A stretch of DNA of 5,371 bases from Gemmatimonadaceae bacterium (GCA_025451425.1 JANWKK010000176.1:1-5371), one strand, 5' to 3'. Counted from the stretch's first letter, positions 1-5,198 are shown. The notes: a model not told the origin generated them from the sequence alone. Program-made: numbers and translations.

Positions 1-310
1 CTTTCTCTATGAGAATGTGACGTACTATTTCGCGGCGTCCACGACCTACTCGAATCGCATCGCGCTGTGGCGCAAGGTCGAGGGGCGCAACGCTGACGAA
101 TTGGTCGCGCCGTTCGATCCCGGTGCGCGCTTCAAGTTCTTCGTTCGCAACACCGATACGTCAACCGTTACTCCGCCGGCCGTCCTCGACAGTCTGGTTG
201 GAGTATCACTCGTGCTGACGGGCTCGAGTCCGTCGGACATGGCTGGGCGGACGGCCGAGAAGTCGAAGATGGAAACGGCCGTGATCTTCCGCAATCACCC
301 CGGCTTCTAG
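1..310 (+). CDS. PilW/PulJ-like minor pilin (prepilin-type protein), C-terminal fragment
   Basis: This is the C-terminal end of a protein whose start lies left of the window. The frame is open from base 2 (F-L-Y-E-N-V-T-Y-Y-F) to TAG at 308-310, about 102 residues. An internal GTG at 17 has no ribosome binding site and is not the likely start. The run VTYYFA, the Arg/Val/Glu pattern of the next strand, and the ending with TAVIFRN before HPGF resemble the C-terminal beta-sheet domain of PilW/PulJ-type minor pilins, which commonly end in a strand like TxVxxRN. In that family the missing N-terminus would carry the class III prepilin leader and the hydrophobic helix. It would act in the inner membrane and periplasm as a low-abundance subunit that primes pilus assembly. 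The PilX-like gene starts 20 bases downstream on the same strand, so the two are almost certainly one operon. The family call rests on context and a short fragment. Confidence 0.6.
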   Translation, partial: FLYENVTYYFAASTTYSNRIALWRKVEGRNADELVAPFDPGARFKFFVRNTDTSTVTPPAVLDSLVGVSLVLTGSSPSDMAGRTAEKSKMETAVIFRNHPGF

Positions 311-318
311 CGGATTCC

Positions 319-324
319 GGAGAA
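319..324 (+). promoter_or_regulatory. Ribosome binding site of the PilX-like gene
   Basis: GGAGAA lies 6 bases before the ATG at 331 and in the short gap after the preceding stop codon. It supports both the chosen start and translation as part of one operon. Confidence 0.7.
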
Positions 325-330
325 CTCGTT

Positions 331-1476
331 ATGCAAGCACTCAAAAATAGAGCTGCGTTCGCGCTGCCTCTGGTTGTGATTTTCCTCGTCGTGTTGAGCT
401 TCGCGCTCGCCGCGGGTATGGCCGCGACGGCTGCTGAGGGCAGCACCTCGACGGCGCAGCGCGGGCAGAACAAGGCCTATCAGATCGCCGAGATGGGGTT
501 GCAGCGCTTCCTCGTCCAGCGTGACAGCATCTGTCACATCGCGGGCAATTCGTGCCTGCCCGACCCGAGCGCCGCCACGGCGGGCCAGCAGGACAGCGTG
601 CAGTTCACCACCACCGGCGGCTACGCGATCGTCGTCTCCCGACTCTTGCGTCCGCAGCAGGGCATCAAGGACACGATTCCCTCGCTGTATTTCATACGTG
701 CGCGGGGCGTCGACTCGACGACCAAGCTGCGTGGTAACGACACGACCACCGCCACGCACGCGGTCGGCTTAATCGTGCAGTGGTCGACAATCACGATGAA
801 CGTGACCGGTGCCTGGACGAGTCTCTCGGGACTCAACAAACAAGGTTCCGCCGGGCAGATCGATGGCAATGACCAGTGCGGCCACAAGACCGCTGTCGCG
901 GGGATCATGGTGCCGAAGGGCGACTATTCGCAAACGGGCAACTTCACGCCCACGGGGAATCCGCCGCTCGATACCTCGAAGACGCTGGCGCAGCTCGAGC
1001 CGATGGTGACCGTCGACTGGAACGCGATCGTCAATCAGAATGCGATGCCGGCGGACTATACTGTCCCCCCGGATGCCTTTCCCGACGCTTCCTGGTTTTC
1101 CGCAGATACGAGCCGTTGGCCCGTGATCCGCATCCACACGAACGGCTTCTCGCTGCCTAACGCCGGCCGCGGGATCATCATCGCCGATTCCGACTTCACG
1201 ATCTCCGGCAGCAACATGTGGCAGGGGATCATCATGGTCGGCGGTAGGCTGACGTCGAACGGCAACAACACGACGGCCGGCGCTACGGTGAGCGGCTTGA
1301 ATTACAAGTTGCCGGGCGCCGTGCAGCCGCCGCCGGGTGACATCAACGACAACGCGACGGCGAACGGTACGAAGAGCTACGTCTACAACTCGTGCTATGT
1401 CTCGCGCGCGACAACGAAGCTCCACCACTACGTACCGCTCTCGAACACCTGGATCGACGACATACCGATCTGGTGA
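331..1476 (+). CDS. PilX-like type IV pilus assembly protein with a large C-terminal domain
   Basis: A 381-residue protein with a prepilin-like N-terminus: a short basic leader (residues 1-9, with K5 and R7) and a hydrophobic helix (about 10-32) with FLVVL at 18-22. Next comes the AYQIAEMGLQ segment at 49-58, typical of PilX/GspK-like N-terminal domains (AFxxAExGL). The presumed cleavage point is A9/F10, so the usual Gly at -1 is Ala and the Glu at mature position 5 is Leu; PilX/GspK-type proteins vary at Glu5. The C-terminal half (about 280-330) has short strands of the type GIIIADSDFTISG, then GIIMVGG and SNGN, a pattern seen in PilX-like proteins with a small beta-solenoid-like region. Four cysteines (68, 75, 183, 355) could form disulfides outside the membrane. 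The role would be minor pilin or pilus-tip assembly factor. It follows the PilW-like gene by 20 bases and is the last gene of the operon. The N-terminal assignment is good; the function of the large domain is unknown. Confidence 0.75.
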   Translation: MQALKNRAAFALPLVVIFLVVLSFALAAGMAATAAEGSTSTAQRGQNKAYQIAEMGLQRFLVQRDSICHIAGNSCLPDPSAATAGQQDSVQFTTTGGYAIVVSRLLRPQQGIKDTIPSLYFIRARGVDSTTKLRGNDTTTATHAVGLIVQWSTITMNVTGAWTSLSGLNKQGSAGQIDGNDQCGHKTAVAGIMVPKGDYSQTGNFTPTGNPPLDTSKTLAQLEPMVTVDWNAIVNQNAMPADYTVPPDAFPDASWFSADTSRWPVIRIHTNGFSLPNAGRGIIIADSDFTISGSNMWQGIIMVGGRLTSNGNNTTAGATVSGLNYKLPGAVQPPPGDINDNATANGTKSYVYNSCYVSRATTKLHHYVPLSNTWIDDIPIW

Positions 1477-1482
1477 GCTCGT

Positions 1483-1531
1483 GAGTCGCTAGGGCAATTC
1501 TAGCGGACCTTTCGCGAGCCTCTCGACTCGC
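1483..1531 (+). repeat. Nested inverted repeats just after the pilus operon
   Basis: An outer pair GAGTCG (1483-1488) and CGACTC (1524-1529) encloses CGCTAG (1487-1492) with CTAGCG (1500-1505, loop of 7). A third pair, GCGAG (1514-1518) with CTCGC (1527-1531), overlaps the outer arm, so not all can form together. They lie between the stop codon at 1476 and the strong hairpin at 1542-1572. They could be 3' UTR structure that stabilises or terminates the pilus mRNA. The arms are exact but short. Confidence 0.4.
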
Positions 1532-1541
1532 ACAGCTTTAC

Positions 1542-1572
1542 GCAAGCGCGCCGCTGGTCGCGGCGCGCTTGC
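1542..1572 (+). terminator. Strong GC-rich hairpin at the end of the pilus operon
   Basis: A perfect 13-bp inverted repeat (arms 1542-1554 and 1560-1572) with the 5-base loop TGGTC. No T-tract follows on either strand, so it is not a classical intrinsic terminator. Its place, 65 bases after the PilX-like stop and 25 before the next start, suits a transcript end or a 3' stabilising structure. It could alternatively sit in the leader of the MOSC gene. Confidence 0.55.
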
Positions 1573-1586
1573 CGTTAGGTACCGGA

Positions 1587-1592
1587 AGAAGG
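1587..1592 (+). promoter_or_regulatory. Ribosome binding site that decides the MOSC start
   Basis: AGAAGG lies 5 bases before the ATG at 1598. The longer in-frame GTG at 1592 overlaps this site and would have only a poorly placed GGAAG, so the ATG is preferred. Confidence 0.55.
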
Positions 1593-1597
1593 TGGCG

Positions 1598-2053
1598 ATG
1601 CTCGAAAACACCGATGCAGAGCAGGGCCGGCTTGTGGCGATCTGGCTCAAGCGAGCGCACCGAGGACCGATGGATCAGGTGGCCGCGGCGAACCTCGTTG
1701 AGGGGCAGGGAGTCGCTGGCAGCGTCGATCGCAGCCGTCGTCGACAGGTTACCATCCTCGCCGAGGAGGCGTGGAGCGCGTGCATGACCGAGCTGGACGC
1801 GGACCTCGATCCCTCGACCCGTCGCGCCAATCTACTCGTGAGTGGGATTCAGCTGGCGCGCGCACGCGATCGGGTGCTCCGGATCGGAGATGCACGATTG
1901 CTCATCGGCGGTGAAGTCACGCCGTGCGAGCGTATGGAAGAGGCGCTTCCCGGTCTGCAGCAGACCATGAGGCCAGACTGGCGTGGTGGCGCGTTTGCTC
2001 AAGTGCTCAGCGGCGGCACGGTGCGCGTCGGAGACGTCGTCGCGTGGGAGTGA
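1598..2053 (+). CDS. MOSC domain-containing protein
   Basis: A 151-residue soluble protein (153 if the GTG at 1592 is used) that matches small stand-alone MOSC proteins from end to end. MOSC domains occur at the C-terminus of molybdenum cofactor sulfurases, and as free-standing proteins they are thought to handle sulfur or molybdenum cofactor. Visible family signs are the early GQGVAGSVDRS region (37-46), the VTIL strand (51-54), RRANLLVSGI (75-84), the conserved cysteine in PCERM (C110), and the ending GGAFAQVL...VRVGDVVAWE. The last stretch is the usual closing strand of the family. No signal peptide or membrane segment is seen, so it is cytosolic. It is transcribed in the same direction as the pilus operon but is separated from it by a strong hairpin, and shares no evident function with it. 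The substrate cannot be told from sequence. Confidence 0.85.
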   Translation: MLENTDAEQGRLVAIWLKRAHRGPMDQVAAANLVEGQGVAGSVDRSRRRQVTILAEEAWSACMTELDADLDPSTRRANLLVSGIQLARARDRVLRIGDARLLIGGEVTPCERMEEALPGLQQTMRPDWRGGAFAQVLSGGTVRVGDVVAWE

Positions 2054-2387
2054 TGAGCGAGGAGCGGTCACATTGAGCCATCAGCGCGGGCCCTTTCGTG
2101 CTGGCGTTCACGGATCTCACCCATGCATAGCGAGGGTGTGATGCGACGCGGCGATTGGAAAGGGCCAGAACTGAGCGCTCAGGTCTCAAAGCTCACCGAA
2201 ACTCTCACAGCTCGTCTCCTCTCTCTTCCGGAATTCCACGATGGACCCAATTTTGGCATCAGGCAGCGGCGGCTGCTGTCAACATCTCCATTAAATCCAC
2301 CAGGAATGCGAAGCGCCCCGCGGAATCCGCGGGGCGCTTCTGCTGTCGTAGGCCCGATGCCTTAGCCCATCCCCTCGACCCCATCCC
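2054..2387. other. Non-coding stretch between the convergent MOSC and pilin genes
   Basis: These 334 bases hold no convincing gene: the open frames run through the strong hairpin at 2310-2340 and look like no known protein. Three structures are visible. One is a weak hairpin just after the MOSC gene (CAGCGCG 2082-2088 with CGTGCTG 2097-2103, one G-U pair). One is a perfect 12-bp palindrome, CTGAGCGCTCAG, at 2171-2182. The last is the strong hairpin. A CT-rich patch lies at about 2204-2229. Confidence 0.6.
2310..2340. terminator. Perfect 14-bp hairpin between convergent genes (bidirectional terminator)
   Basis: Arms 2310-2323 and 2327-2340 are exact reverse complements with the loop AAT. The stem is almost all G/C, with GAAGC/GCTTC at its base. 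It lies 48 bases past the pilin stop (- strand) and 257 bases past the MOSC stop (+ strand), so it more naturally serves the pilin. There is no clear T-tract on either side, so the mechanism (Rho-independent or mRNA 3'-end protection) is open. Confidence 0.65.
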
Positions 2388-2795
2388 TTAAGGCACGTAG
2401 CAGCTGGGCTCACCATCGCCGGCCGTGGTAACGATCGGGTTCGTCGTGTTGACGCCGATACCGCAGGTACCGCCCGAGATCTGGCTGTGCGTCACGGTCG
2501 CCGACCAGTAACCAGCACCCGGAGTCACCGCGGGCACGCCGACGCCGGACGTGTTCCTGAAGCCGTTGCGGGTCACGAGATTCGTCGCGGTCGTGTAGTA
2601 CGTCGAATCCGAGAAGAACGCTTCCTCAGCCGTCACGAGGTTGCGCAGGTCCGACTTCATCGCGGTCACGTACGCCTTCGTCTTGGTGTTGGCGAACTTC
2701 GGAATCGCGATCGCGGCCAAGATGCCGATGATGACGACCACGATCAACAGCTCGATGAGGGTGAAGCCCTTCCGGGCCTTGAGGGAGTTGAACAT
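2388..2795 (-). CDS. pilA: Type IV major pilin, PilA type (prepilin)
   Basis: A 135-residue type IVa-style prepilin. The start is the ATG at 2793-2795, with AGGA 7 bases upstream; an in-frame start 16 codons earlier would add a proline-rich stretch unlike any pilin leader. The leader is MFNSLKARKG, with cleavage after G10 by prepilin peptidase. The mature protein begins FTLIELL, with the N-methylated Phe and Glu5 needed for assembly, followed by the hydrophobic helix to about residue 32 and the amphipathic helix (33-60, ending TAEEAFF). The rest is a small Ser/Thr/Gly-rich globular domain. C111 and C132, the only cysteines, probably close the C-terminal disulfide loop before the end at YVP. 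It would be exported to the inner membrane and polymerised into the pilus. It stands alone on the - strand with its own control region, about 900 bases from the minor pilin operon. A major pseudopilin is the main alternative. Confidence 0.93.
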   Translation of the reverse strand: MFNSLKARKGFTLIELLIVVVIIGILAAIAIPKFANTKTKAYVTAMKSDLRNLVTAEEAFFSDSTYYTTATNLVTRNGFRNTSGVGVPAVTPGAGYWSATVTHSQISGGTCGIGVNTTNPIVTTAGDGEPSCYVP

Positions 2796-2802
2796 GAGCA
2801 AA

Positions 2803-2806
2803 TCCT
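2803..2806 (-). promoter_or_regulatory. Ribosome binding site of the pilin gene
   Basis: AGGA on the - strand with a 7-base spacer to the ATG at 2795. It fixes the start to give the 10-residue class III leader. Confidence 0.75.
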
Positions 2807-2879
2807 GAAGAGGTGGTGGGGCTGCCGAGGTAGGGAGAGACAACCCGCGTAATGCAGGCGGGCCTTTGATCCTCCCATA

Positions 2880-2896
2880 CGCAACACCGATACCTG
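2880..2896 (-). promoter_or_regulatory. Possible sigma-54 promoter of the pilin gene
   Basis: Read on the - strand, CAGGTATCGGTGTTGCG has the invariant GG and GC dinucleotides exactly 10 bases apart and a full TTGC in the -12 element. The -24 element (AGGTAT for TGGCAC) is poor. The start would be near 2869, giving a leader of about 74 bases. Pilin genes of Pseudomonas, Geobacter and Myxococcus are known to use sigma-54, which adds weight. The match alone is weak. Confidence 0.3.
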
Positions 2897-2965
2897 TTTG
2901 GCTATGCGCTTGGCATTACAGCAGATGCGTTGTCCGGGCCGTCACCGCATTCAAACGTTCGCCCC

Positions 2966-3035
2966 GCAAACTGCAAGGCCAGCATCGAAAATTGCGCGAG
3001 TCGCGCATTGCAAGACCCATCGCGCAGTTTGCAAC
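2966..3035. repeat. Cluster of direct and inverted repeats upstream of the pilin gene
   Basis: An exact 9-bp inverted repeat, GCAAACTGC (2966-2974) and GCAGTTTGC (3024-3032), encloses a hairpin TGCGCG-AGT-CGCGCA (2993-3007). The unit TCGCGCA followed by TTGCAA occurs twice in direct order, at 3001-3013 with no spacer and at 3020-3034 with two bases between. TTGCAA is itself a palindrome. Repeated half-sites of this kind look like binding sites of a dimeric regulator. The block would lie roughly 95-165 bases upstream of the inferred pilin start, the usual range for activators of sigma-54 promoters. That link is an inference. Confidence 0.45.
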
Positions 3036-3132
3036 TTCTAATCTCAATCGCGCGTGGCGCTCTGGGAGGAAGGAGGCCTAGCGGTTCCCGTGCAGCGTCT
3101 CCATAATCCGGCGTCGCATTAATTGAGGCCCA

Positions 3133-3609
3133 ATGCCCGTCCACCGCTCGCTCCTGCCGCTCGTCTGTCTCGCCTCCCTCGCTGCCTGCGCCTCGGTTCA
3201 GACGCGCCCCGCCGCAGTCGCTCCCGCGGCGGAGATCACGCTCGATCTTCCCATCTCTCCTGCGAGCGCGCGAAATCAACTGGTAACTGCGTTCGCCGAT
3301 AACGGGCTGCCGGTCGTGACCTCGCAGCCTGGCGTCGTTGAATTCCAGGCGCCGCGCGAAAAAGGCATCCTCGGCTACGACGAGGTGTTCGCTCGAGCCC
3401 TCATCATCCCGCTGGACTGCGGCACACGGGTGACCCTCTTCGGCGAGCAGACGCATTATCCGAATGCAAGTGCTCGTTTGGGCACGGCGGTCCGCATTGG
3501 ACCATCGTCCCGTGGGCGCGCGCTCGAGGTTTGGACGAAGCTCCAGGCGGTTGCCGCGGCCCTGCGCGGCAGCAACGCGGTGACGTCCCGCGCGCAAAGC
3601 GACTGCTAG
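3133..3609 (+). CDS. Putative lipoprotein of unknown function
   Basis: A 158-residue protein with a clear lipoprotein signal: R5 in the n-region, a hydrophobic core (about 7-16), and the lipobox LAAC with the lipidated Cys at 19. Residue +2 is Ala, so under the usual Lol rule it would go to the outer membrane. An Ala/Pro-rich linker (20-33) follows. The remainder looks like one small alpha/beta domain: a strand ITLDLP (35-40), a helix of about 44-57 (ARNQLVTAFADNG), then V/I-rich strands (VVTSQPGVVEFQ; LIIPLDCGTRVTLFGEQ). A final helix spans 128-145. This layout resembles many small envelope lipoproteins, but I recognise no named family. Cys96 and the terminal Cys158 are the only cysteines left after Cys19. 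The ATG at 3133 has only GAGG with a 4-base spacer. It is divergent from the pilin gene and convergent with moxR, so is probably a single-gene transcript. Confidence 0.75.
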   Translation: MPVHRSLLPLVCLASLAACASVQTRPAAVAPAAEITLDLPISPASARNQLVTAFADNGLPVVTSQPGVVEFQAPREKGILGYDEVFARALIIPLDCGTRVTLFGEQTHYPNASARLGTAVRIGPSSRGRALEVWTKLQAVAAALRGSNAVTSRAQSDC

Positions 3610-3633
3610 CCGCTACGTCCCGCCGTTCCTATT

Positions 3634-3659
3634 CCGCTCGCGCCGTTAGGCGCGAGCGG
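3634..3659. terminator. Convergent hairpin overlapping the moxR stop codon
   Basis: A perfect 11-bp inverted repeat (3634-3644 and 3649-3659) with loop GTTA lies between the lipoprotein and moxR genes, which end 36 bases apart. The TAA stop of moxR (3646-3648) is in the loop, and its last four codons (P-A-R-A) form one arm. No T-tract is present on either strand. Its symmetry and position suggest it ends or protects transcripts from both sides. Confidence 0.6.
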
Positions 3660-4650
3660 GCAGGCTGATCAACCTCTCGGGCGTGACGCCTTCGGCCTCG
3701 GCCTGGAAGTTTACCACGACGCGATGCCCGAGCACCGGCATCGCCATCGCATTCACATCTTCCAAATCGGGAACGGCGCGACCGTCCATCGCCGCGCGCG
3801 CTTTCGCGCCGAGGATGAGATACTGTGACGCGCGCGGGCCCGCGCCCCAGCTCACATACTTCTTCACCATTGGCGTCGCCTCGTCCGCGTTCGGCCGCGT
3901 CGATCGTGCAAGCCTCACCGCATAGCTTACGACCGTCGGCGGCGCCGGCAGCCGCCTCACGAGATGTTGCAGCGCGAGTAATTCCGGCGCGGAAAGTACG
4001 GGCCGAATATCGACGTCGATGTCGCTCGTCGTCGCGGCGACGATGCGCTCTTCTTCGTCCTTCGTGGGATATCCGACCGTCAGCTGCATCATGAATCGAT
4101 CGAGCTGCGCTTCGGGCAATGGATACGTCCCTTCCTGCTCGATCGGATTCTGCGTCGCGAGCACGAAGAATGGCTCGGGCAGCTTGTGCGTCTGCCCGGC
4201 GGCGGTCACGGCGTGCTCCTGCATGGCTTGCAGCAGCGCGGCTTGTGTTTTCGGGGGAGCGCGGTTGATCTCGTCTGCCAATACAACGTTGGCGAAGATC
4301 GGCCCTCGGGCAAACTTGAAGATGCGCCGCCCAGTCGCGTGATCTTCCTCGAGCAGCTCCGTTCCCGTTATGTCGCTCGGCATCAGGTCGGGCGTGAACT
4401 GCACTCGCGAAAAGCTCAGGTCCAGCGCTTGAGCAACCGTTTGCACGAGTAGCGTCTTTGCCAAGCCAGGAACGCCGACAATGAGTGCGTGTCCTCCTCC
4501 GAGGAGCGCCGCGACGAGGTCGTCCACAATCTTGTGCTGGCCGATGATGCGTCTTCCGATCTGCTCGACCAACGCTCGCCGCGCGCGCGCAAGCTGGCCG
4601 AGCAGCTCGAGGTCGCGCGAGTCGTCGGTCGGTTTCGTCTGCGTCGCCAC
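3646..4650 (-). CDS. MoxR-family AAA+ ATPase
   Basis: A 334-residue MoxR-type AAA+ ATPase of normal length for the family. An N-terminal helical stretch (about 14-50) precedes Walker A GVPGLAKT (59-66), the MoxR-typical [12 protein letters not shown] (85-96), and Walker B VVLADE with [18 protein letters not shown] (122-145). Sensor 1 is ATQNP (165-169), followed by [14 protein letters not shown] (173-186) with the arginine finger, and sensor 2 GPRAS (271-275). All catalytic residues are present, so it should hydrolyse ATP. Family members act as cytosolic chaperones, usually with a partner VWA or DUF58 protein, in complex maturation or envelope stress. Here no such partner is adjacent: the downstream neighbour is convergent and the upstream neighbour divergent, so it appears monocistronic. 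The start is GTG at 4650 with GGAG 10 bases upstream; no better start was found. The family is certain, the client unknown. Confidence 0.95.
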   Translation of the reverse strand: MATQTKPTDDSRDLELLGQLARARRALVEQIGRRIIGQHKIVDDLVAALLGGGHALIVGVPGLAKTLLVQTVAQALDLSFSRVQFTPDLMPSDITGTELLEEDHATGRRIFKFARGPIFANVVLADEINRAPPKTQAALLQAMQEHAVTAAGQTHKLPEPFFVLATQNPIEQEGTYPLPEAQLDRFMMQLTVGYPTKDEEERIVAATTSDIDVDIRPVLSAPELLALQHLVRRLPAPPTVVSYAVRLARSTRPNADEATPMVKKYVSWGAGPRASQYLILGAKARAAMDGRAVPDLEDVNAMAMPVLGHRVVVNFQAEAEGVTPERLISLPARA

Positions 4651-4651
4651 G

Positions 4652-4677
4652 ACCCGTCCGCTCCGTTGATAACGGGT
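4652..4677 (-). promoter_or_regulatory. Competing hairpins at the moxR ribosome binding site
   Basis: Just before the GTG of moxR, ACCCGT and ACGGGT (4652-4657 and 4672-4677) can pair. So can CCGTT and AACGG (4663-4667 and 4671-4675, loop of 3), which share bases with the first pair, so the two are mutually exclusive. The second stem ties up two G residues of the GGAG ribosome binding site (4661-4664). This may be chance in GC-rich DNA. Confidence 0.25.
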
Positions 4678-4686
4678 GGAAGCTAA

Positions 4687-4702
4687 CGCGCGCCAGCGCG
4701 CG
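4687..4702. repeat. Short GC hairpin in the moxR upstream region
   Basis: CGCGCG (4687-4692) and CGCGCG (4697-4702) flank CCAG, forming a 6-bp stem in the gap between moxR and the divergent small gene. Simple alternating CG makes such arms common, so its role is uncertain. Confidence 0.3.
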
Positions 4703-4857
4703 ATGGTAAGAGTGCCAACGATGCTAACAGTTTACAAACGCATCGTTCTCGATCACCGCGCAGCGAGGCCGCACTTGGCATCAATGCTGCACGCGCCGCG
4801 TCGGGTCAGGAATCGCGTGAACTACTATTGCGCGTCAAAAAGGATGGCACTCGAGAC

Positions 4858-5187
4858 GTGAACATTCTGCAGCGACTCACCTTCGCGCGCGGAAGCGAAG
4901 CGCTGGATTTCGTGCGCACGCTTCGCGAGCTGAGCGACTCGGAGCTTCGCGGTGAGCTCACTGGCATCGGGCCCGTGCTCGTATACGGCGCACTGATCGT
5001 CGCGCCCGATGTACCGTCGGAGCTCTACGTCAGCCTCGGCGCCCTCACGCTGGCGCACGCGCTGGGGATGGAGGGCGTGCCCGCACCGGCCAGCGCGAGG
5101 CCGGCGACGTCGCGCGAGCTGCCGGCGGACATGGCGCTGCTCTTCACGGCGTCGCTGCCTGACGAGAGCGTCGCGCGTCGTCTGTAA
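4858..5187 (+). CDS. Hypothetical protein, 109 residues
   Basis: No family is recognised. The reading frame ends at TAA 5185-5187. Two starts are possible. GTG 4858 has AAAAAGGA 13 bases upstream and gives a normal-looking N-terminus (MNILQRLTFARGSEALDFVRTL). TTG 4828 adds ten mostly polar residues and has only a distant AGGA, so GTG is preferred. From the GTG start, an amphipathic helix of about residues 8-30 leads into LTGIGPVLVYGALIVAPDVPSELYVSLGALTLAHALGM (35-72), moderately hydrophobic and Gly/Ala-rich but not a clear membrane span. A Pro/Ala-rich linker (75-85) precedes an acidic tail. No signal peptide or cysteine is seen, so it is probably cytosolic. Codon use matches its neighbours (G/C at third positions). 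It is divergent from moxR over about 200 bases and convergent with the BsuPI-like gene. Confidence 0.6.
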   Translation: MNILQRLTFARGSEALDFVRTLRELSDSELRGELTGIGPVLVYGALIVAPDVPSELYVSLGALTLAHALGMEGVPAPASARPATSRELPADMALLFTASLPDESVARRL

Positions 5188-5198
5188 CGTTCGCCCAC

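Larger units (their letters stand above)
2796..3132. other. Divergent control region between the pilin and lipoprotein genes
   Basis: A 337-base gap that must hold the promoters of both genes. It contains a short hairpin in the pilin leader (CCCGC 2844-2848 with GCGGG 2858-2862), a sigma-54-like site (2880-2896), a cluster of repeats (2966-3035), and a purine-rich block (3064-3076) on the lipoprotein side. The open frames crossing it resemble no protein. Confidence 0.7.

Noticed and set aside
769..1428. A 219-codon - strand open frame opposite the PilX-like gene
   Set aside because: It is a mirror of GC-rich coding DNA, with Arg/Val/Asp-heavy composition, and the + strand frame has clear pilus features.
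2082..2103. A weak hairpin right after the MOSC gene as its terminator
   Set aside because: It is only 7 bp with one G-U pair, an 8-base loop and no T-tract, so it is not listed as a terminator.
2123..2365. An 80-codon + strand open frame after the MOSC gene
   Set aside because: It runs through the perfect 14-bp terminator hairpin, and its product looks like no protein.
2966..2981. A second sigma-54-like sequence on the - strand (TGGC...TTTGC)
   Set aside because: The GG-to-GC spacing is 11 rather than 10, which such promoters rarely tolerate.
2866..3081. A 71-codon + strand open frame in the pilin-lipoprotein gap
   Set aside because: It crosses the repeat cluster, has an odd Arg/Cys-rich composition and resembles no protein.
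2902..3597. A 231-codon - strand open frame opposite the lipoprotein gene
   Set aside because: It is Arg-rich and extends through the repeat-bearing intergenic region; the + strand frame has a genuine lipobox.
4676..4861. A 61-codon + strand open frame in the moxR upstream region
   Set aside because: It begins in a structured non-coding region, is Arg-rich, has no ribosome binding site, and overlaps the start of the better-supported 109-aa gene.
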